From: Nepenthes gracilis
Lineage: Eukaryota; Streptophyta; Magnoliopsida; Caryophyllales; Nepenthaceae
Reading direction: 5' to 3'
Assembly: GCA_033239525.1 (NCBI GenBank)
Contig: BSYO01000024.1
Span: 12,891,268 to 12,955,267 of the forward strand
Length of the DNA stretch: 64,000 bases
A program made the position numbers and the translations under genes. Within the stretch, counting starts at the first letter, position 1. Each line of letters opens with the position of its first letter. Positions 59,262 to 64,000 of this stretch are shown here, piece by piece. The notes below the pieces were generated by a model. That model was not told the origin of the DNA, made no database searches, and was given only the letters and a program-made list of their open reading frames with translations.

Positions 59262-62150
59262 ATGGGAGGTTGCTGTTGCTCTTCCAGACAATCTCATTTG
59301 CATGGAACACCTGTATACTACTTTGTTAGTCAGATCTTCCTTCAACAGTCAATATTGTGATTATGTTGCCTTTTGTCTTGTTGGAAACCATCTCCCCCAC
59401 CCCCACAAAAAAAGTTAAAAAAAAAATGAAATGAAAATGGTGCACAAAAGTTTGATAATAAGCGTAGTACTAGATTCTCTTTCTTGCAATTACTAACTGT
59501 AACAATTAAATGAGTGGAAAAGAAAAAGGGAAGCGATCATTGATGAAAATATTGGCTGACAATACAAATAGGGGCCTTCCAATACCGACATTTCCCATAA
59601 TATCACGATATATTAACTGATATTAAAAATATCGGTCAATATATTCAATATTTGGCTAATATATCGGGTGATATAATCCTATCAATTTATAATTTTCAAT
59701 AATTTTTTGGAAGTGATAGGTTAAAATGGTTGATGGCTATAATAACTATCAACCAAGTACATGGTGAATGATCTAGGTGAGACATCATTTCTATGTACGA
59801 TTGCTAGCTATAATAGCTACCAACTGTCGTCAACGTATAATAGTCCAGGAAAAAAAAAAAAAAAGCTATTGGGCAATTAAGAGTTGTATGAAATGCTATT
59901 TAGTTGCTGATTAGGTATCCATGAGAGTTGCTATTTCTCATTTGTCCGTGGTGACTTGTTAAATTCTTGTTTATTGCTCTTTATAACCAGTTAGCATAAG
60001 TTATTGAGTGAAAACGGCTTTTGGGTTGATAAATCAAAATCAGGGAGCATATGGTTCAGATTGTTTCAGTGCCTATGGATCCGACAATTATTTATCTAGT
60101 GCATCTATACCAGCTGCAATGCCTGAGATGTTGATAGCAATTTGGAAGAAAATGAAGTATTATTGATGGAATATAGGACACCTTTTCACCTAATTACTCA
60201 AAATTGACTGGGCTGACTACTGCTGCTGTTATTTTTTCATACATTTCAATTGGATTCCTTTTTACCGAGTGAGAAAGGTAAGATTTTCAAGTTATCCCTT
60301 TGCGCCATTTCCTCCGACCCATCTTACCATATAGTGCAGGCGGCTTCAACCAAACATTTTTTGCTTTCTAAAATGGATTTTCTTGAGCTAGGAATCACAC
60401 TAGAAGTCATCCTTGGCATTGGAACCTTTGATTGAGAGGCGTCGTGGAAGACACAAATCTGGCCCACAATTGGGCACCAATTTAAGTCTGGTTTGCTCGC
60501 TTTTTCTACCATGAATCTTTAGGTTAGGAATCATTGATGCAAATATTGTTTGATATGTATCAGTATCGGGATCTCTAGGTATTGATATTTTACTATACTG
60601 CGATAATATTATGATATATCGGTCGAATTTGGTCAATATATCTACTAATATTTGTTAATATATTGGTTATTACGAGCTGTTCTTATAATTTTCAGAATTT
60701 TTTTTCTTTTTATATATTCGATTTTGATTTATATTATCCGATATATTCGATACTAATATGGTCACGACCAATGTCGATATTTCCATTCATGCTAGGAGTA
60801 TCATGTTGCCTTTTTTTTAATTTTCCTTTATTTCAATGCCCTGACATTTTTTGTTATTGTGGCTGATTTATACAGTGCCCTCCAACTTTGGAAGAGCGGC
60901 AAACCTTAAGATCTTACCACGGTGCAGCATCCAGTATCTCAGCAGGGTTTCTTGTGGGATTGAATTTAGATACATCAAGCCCTGACACATACCGCCCTCC
61001 ACCCACACCCATTCCGTTTAATGTACTTTTCGGACGCCCGCAAACTCCCGTTGGCCCTCGGAGGAGCCCGGGAACAAAGTTCGACCCTGCGGGACAGTCA
61101 ACTGAATCAGCACCTGTCGCAGAAACTGCTGTTGCTTTGAGCCATGGGACATCCGGTTCACCCGATTGTATCAAAAAATCAGACAGCAAAACGCTCGCCG
61201 ATATTCTGCTTGCCTCGCCAACAAAATCTGATGTTGATCCTTCAAATCCAAATGAGCCTGATAAATTAGCAAGTGAAGAAGAGGATGTTTGCCCCATCTG
61301 TCTTGAAGGTGCAAGTTCTTTATCAGCTTTAGATAGCAGCATCGTTTCGTCTTAACTGATTTGCTATTGTAATTGTTTTTTTGTTCATTAGCGTTTCTTA
61401 CACTAGAGTCTCCATTCCTTATCTCTCAAGTTTATTTCAGAGTATGATGCAGAGAATCCCAAAATGATCACAAATTGTGAGCATGATTTCCATTTGTCGT
61501 GCATTCTTGACTGGATGGAAAGAAGTGATTCTTGCCCAGTCTGCGATAAGGTTTGCCCTCCATAGTTGTTTCTACTCATCATTAATTTACCAGTTGTAAT
61601 GTTGATTAGATCTCTTTCCATTGGCATACTAGTTTTTTTAATTCATCATTTGAAATACACATACTTTCATGATAAAAGATCAGAAGGATGAAAGGAAATT
61701 TTTCCAAAGAAAAATCATGTTTTTGATGGGCACGAAAAGCAACGTTGTCTTGGTGGGTGACTATGCTATTTGCACGTTGTAAATGCATATTGCATTGCTG
61801 TAGACTATACCTTGAGACAAAAGGTGTATGTGGAAGTATATAATCATTACATGGCCGCATGGAATAAAATATTGGTGGATGTGTATTGATATTGGCCTCA
61901 TGATACTGATATTTTCCAAAATCATAGTAATATTGCGATGTGTTGCTGTATTGACAATTTATCAGTTCATACAGTGCTGTCCGCATACGGTTTTCAGAAT
62001 TTTTTTGGATATATTTGATACTAATATGTTTGACACCAATACCGCGTCTGATATCTTCATCCATGCGTGGTCCTCAAAATGGTGCATATTGATGTTCCAT
62101 TGTGCATGTTTTGATTGCAGGAAATGATATTCGATCCCCCTGATGATTAG
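59262..62150 (+). CDS. RHB1A: RING-H2 E3 ubiquitin ligase, RHB1A-like
   Basis: Presumed ubiquitin ligase. Exons: 59262-59324, 60876-61308, 61441-61550, 62121-62150; 636 nt, 211 aa. The start MGGCCCSSRQSHL and the following GTPVYYFCPPTLEE match plant RHB1A, about 190 aa in Arabidopsis. Gly2 is a likely N-myristoylation site, and Cys4-6 likely palmitoylation sites, so membrane attachment is expected. The middle (about 30-150) is Ser/Pro-rich and disordered, with the family phrase SDSKTLAD-ILL-SP-KSD. The RING-H2 is complete: C160, C163, C178, H180, H183, C186, C197, C200, with W190 at the usual E2-contact position. It ends DKEMIFDPPDD. All splice sites are GT-AG. The large intron 1 holds two MITE copies and intron 3 another. 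Confidence 0.93.
59537..59715. mobile_element. ATATCGG MITE family, copy 9
   Basis: Starts 'tcattgatgaaaatattggc' and contains 'ccaataccgacatttccc', 'ataatatcacgatatatt' and 'ggctaatatatcgggtgat'. The right end is unclear. In RHB1A-like intron 1. Confidence 0.6.
60531..60792. mobile_element. ATATCGG MITE family, copy 10 (well preserved)
   Basis: Left end 'tcattgatgcaaatattg'. The right end 'gtcgatatttccattcatgc' is the inverted counterpart. Internal: 'gatatgtatcagtatcggg', 'actgcgataatattatgata', 'atatatcggtcg', 'gatactaatatggtcacgac'. In RHB1A-like intron 1, ending 83 bp before exon 2. Confidence 0.7.
61856..62067. mobile_element. ATATCGG MITE family, copy 11 (clear TIRs)
   Basis: Left terminus CGCATGGAATAAAATATTGG and right terminus CTGATATCTTCATCCATGCG; the outer 8 bp (CGCATGGA/TCCATGCG) are perfectly inverted and the similarity continues inward. 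In RHB1A-like intron 3, only 53 bp from the last exon. Confidence 0.7.
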
Positions 62151-64000
62151 CTGCTAAAGTTTTTCACAACTGCAGAGCTAAATTGCATTCTGCTTGAAAT
62201 CAAATCTCACTGATTCAATTGGCCAAGCATGGAAGAATGCTTCTCGGTTCCGCATGGCTCTTTAGTGTCCTCTTTGGTGTTTCAAATGGTGGGTTCTGAT
62301 TCAGCCGGTCCCTGCAGAAAGTGTTCTCACAATCTATGGGTGCTTGAAACTCCACAGATCACCAAAACATGAGGTTCTATAATCTAAAGAGCACAGAGGG
62401 CTCTTTTTGTTTTCTTCAGAAGCTATTGGTTTCCCACCACACCCACAGCAAAGCGGCTGAGAGGTCAGTGGTTTTCTTTTTATGAATATTGATATTGACA
62501 GATTCATGGGTCATGTACAGATTCCCTCCTCCCCCTTCTAGTCCTTTTTCACATTGAAAGCTGCATCTATTTCTTTTCATGTCTCTGTGAAGATGGATTT
62601 TGGATCTTTGAACAGTTGTTGATATAAGCAACATTGTTGGGGCGATCAATGAAAGGCCCTGTGGTCGAAATAGGTTGCTGTGGGCAGATGCTTTTGCCCT
62701 TCTATGAAAAAAGGCCAGTTGTTATGTATTAGAGTTAGTATACTTAATTATTCTGTCACATGGCTGAAGCATCGATATCGGTATCGAGCACATTGAACAA
62801 TATATGTTAGTATTGAATATATCGAAAGATTTTTTTGAAAATTATAAATTGATAAGGTCGTATCAATGAATATTTTGGCCAAATATTTGGTATATGGCTG
62901 ATATTATTAAAATTGGCCTATACATTGTGATATATCGTCGACATGACAGTATATAATAATATTGTCATAATATCAAAAAATATTTGCATCATAGGTTCAA
63001 TACCAGTATATATCAGCCAATATTATAAATATCGATTGATATTTACATGTGTTATCTTTTGCAAAGTAGTATAAACAGAATTGTCAAAAACTACTCTGTG
63101 TTCACACATCGAACCCATTAATTTTGACCCGGAGAAGCTCGAGCATTAGCTTAGAGCATTAATTTTGACAGTGTACTATTGATAAAATAGTCGGTATCAG
63201 CATTTGTCATATCAAATGCAAGAAAATACCTATGAAGTATAATAAAATAGACATATATCGATTAATATATTTTAATATTATTGTATTGTGGGTATTGGGG
63301 TAGAGTGTTAACCCCACCTTTAAATAAGATAAGAGGTTGTTTGTAAGTGCTTTGCTAATATCATAGGGATGATACTTGAATTTATGTGTTCTTTTCTTGA
63401 GGCATATTCAAATGCAGACTCTGAACACTCGGCGTTGGATAGATCTGATAAAATTGACTATTTGATCGTCCGTAAAATTTAATAGATATTGTTTGTAAAA
63501 TTTGACTATTTGATTCGATAATATATAAATATTATTGATGTATATGATTAATAAAATAGGCTAGACTCTTTTGGGATAGAGCATTGGCAGCCTAAGTAAC
63601 AAAGAAAGAGGGAGAAATTGTTATGTCCCAGTATCCATTTATATGTACATTAATAAGTTTAACTATAGGACCCGAATGATCCTATACCCAAAGTGGGTTT
63701 AAAATACGGACTATATTAAGATGTCAAAATATATATAAGGAGACACGTTTAATTAATTATAAATTAGAATTAATTACATTTAAGACTTTATATTATTTTT
63801 AATATAAAATTATTGTTCGAATAATATAAATATTAAATAATTATTTTAAAAAAATTACATATATCATTAGATAACTAATATCTCCAATTACATTCTCTTT
63901 GGACATCTTTTTCTTCAATCCACTCAACTTATAAGTGTTCCAGCCGCTTATCTGAGGGGGGTTAGTAAAAAATAAAATACGAGTGAGTCGAAAGCTTAAT
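62151..64000. other. 3' flank of the RHB1A-like gene
   Basis: The 3' UTR probably runs to about 62760. Then MITE copy 12 and another block of family words (63180-63300, 'gtcggtatcagcatttgtc', 'catatatcgattaatata') follow. After about 63560 the text ('gttatgtcccagtatccatt', 'ataggacccgaatgatccta') may be LTR-derived, but this cannot be supported further. No gene seen. Confidence 0.55.
62766..63050. mobile_element. ATATCGG MITE family, copy 12
   Basis: Starts 'gaagcatcgatatcggtatc' and ends 'aatatcgattgatatttaca'. Contains 'atatgttagtattgaatata' and 'cctatacattgtgatatatc'. In the 3' flank of the RHB1A-like gene. Confidence 0.55.

Noticed and set aside
60914..61342. 142-codon open frame on the - strand
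   Set aside because: It is the antisense shadow of RHB1A-like exon 2.
1..64000. tRNA, rRNA, CRISPR or bacterial-type features
   Set aside because: No cloverleaf-like A/B boxes, rRNA segments or regularly spaced short repeats with unique spacers were seen. The window is plant nuclear DNA.

Overview
This is nuclear DNA of a flowering plant, very probably a eudicot. It is AT-rich, and its genes have many short exons separated by long introns full of transposon debris. All four genes are on the + strand, have plant-typical splice sites and encode proteins close to plant families. The species cannot be read from the sequence. I assembled the exons by hand from splice sites, reading frame and similarity to remembered plant families; every exon junction quoted keeps the frame.

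Layout. (1) About 1-18525: 3' part of an aminoalcoholphosphotransferase gene (AAPT1-like; last step of phosphatidylcholine/phosphatidylethanolamine synthesis). The first ~92 codons lie left of the window. Its introns hold two diverged LTR-like repeats, a decayed endogenous caulimovirid reverse transcriptase/RNase H fragment (antisense), an ~810-bp foldback element and several MITEs. (2) 18526-23381: AT-rich intergenic DNA with a (GCAT)6 microsatellite and a reverse-oriented LTR fragment. (3) 23382-28343: complete SYP71-like Qc-SNARE gene, 9 exons, 267 aa. (4) 28344-37483: repeat-rich spacer with a CCA/CCG tract, a complete 406-bp TRIM retroelement, two adjacent ~1.98-kb tandem direct repeats and a ~1.15-kb LTR-like block with clustered TTGAC motifs. 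(5) 37484-51569: complete 14-exon gene for an 822-aa PGAP6/TMEM8-like membrane protein (signal peptide, N-glycosylated ectodomain, EGF module, seven-helix CREST domain). Its first intron carries a 1400-bp solo LTR with perfect 5-bp target duplications and an internal CCGG-rich minisatellite. (6) 51570-57300: AT-rich spacer with a ~1.02-kb tandem duplication and a three-copy ~178-bp tandem repeat just upstream of the next gene. (7) About 57300-62150: complete RHB1A-like RING-H2 E3 ligase gene (211 aa, MGGCCC acylation signal). (8) 62151-64000: 3' flank with more MITEs.

The genes do not form an operon-like unit, but three concern membranes: phospholipid synthesis, SNARE fusion and GPI-anchor/lipid processing at the cell surface. 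The fourth is a probably membrane-anchored ubiquitin ligase. The most notable points are: a MITE-like family with about twelve copies, mostly in introns, ending in inverted CATGGATGAAAATAT-like termini; two GC-AG introns; a 66-bp stop-free, frame-preserving intron in the PGAP6-like gene; a 23-nt microexon carrying part of the AAPT catalytic motif; the fossil pararetrovirus fragment next to that motif; and the two intact small retroelement structures (TRIM, solo LTR). I found no clear case of a wholly new biological system.
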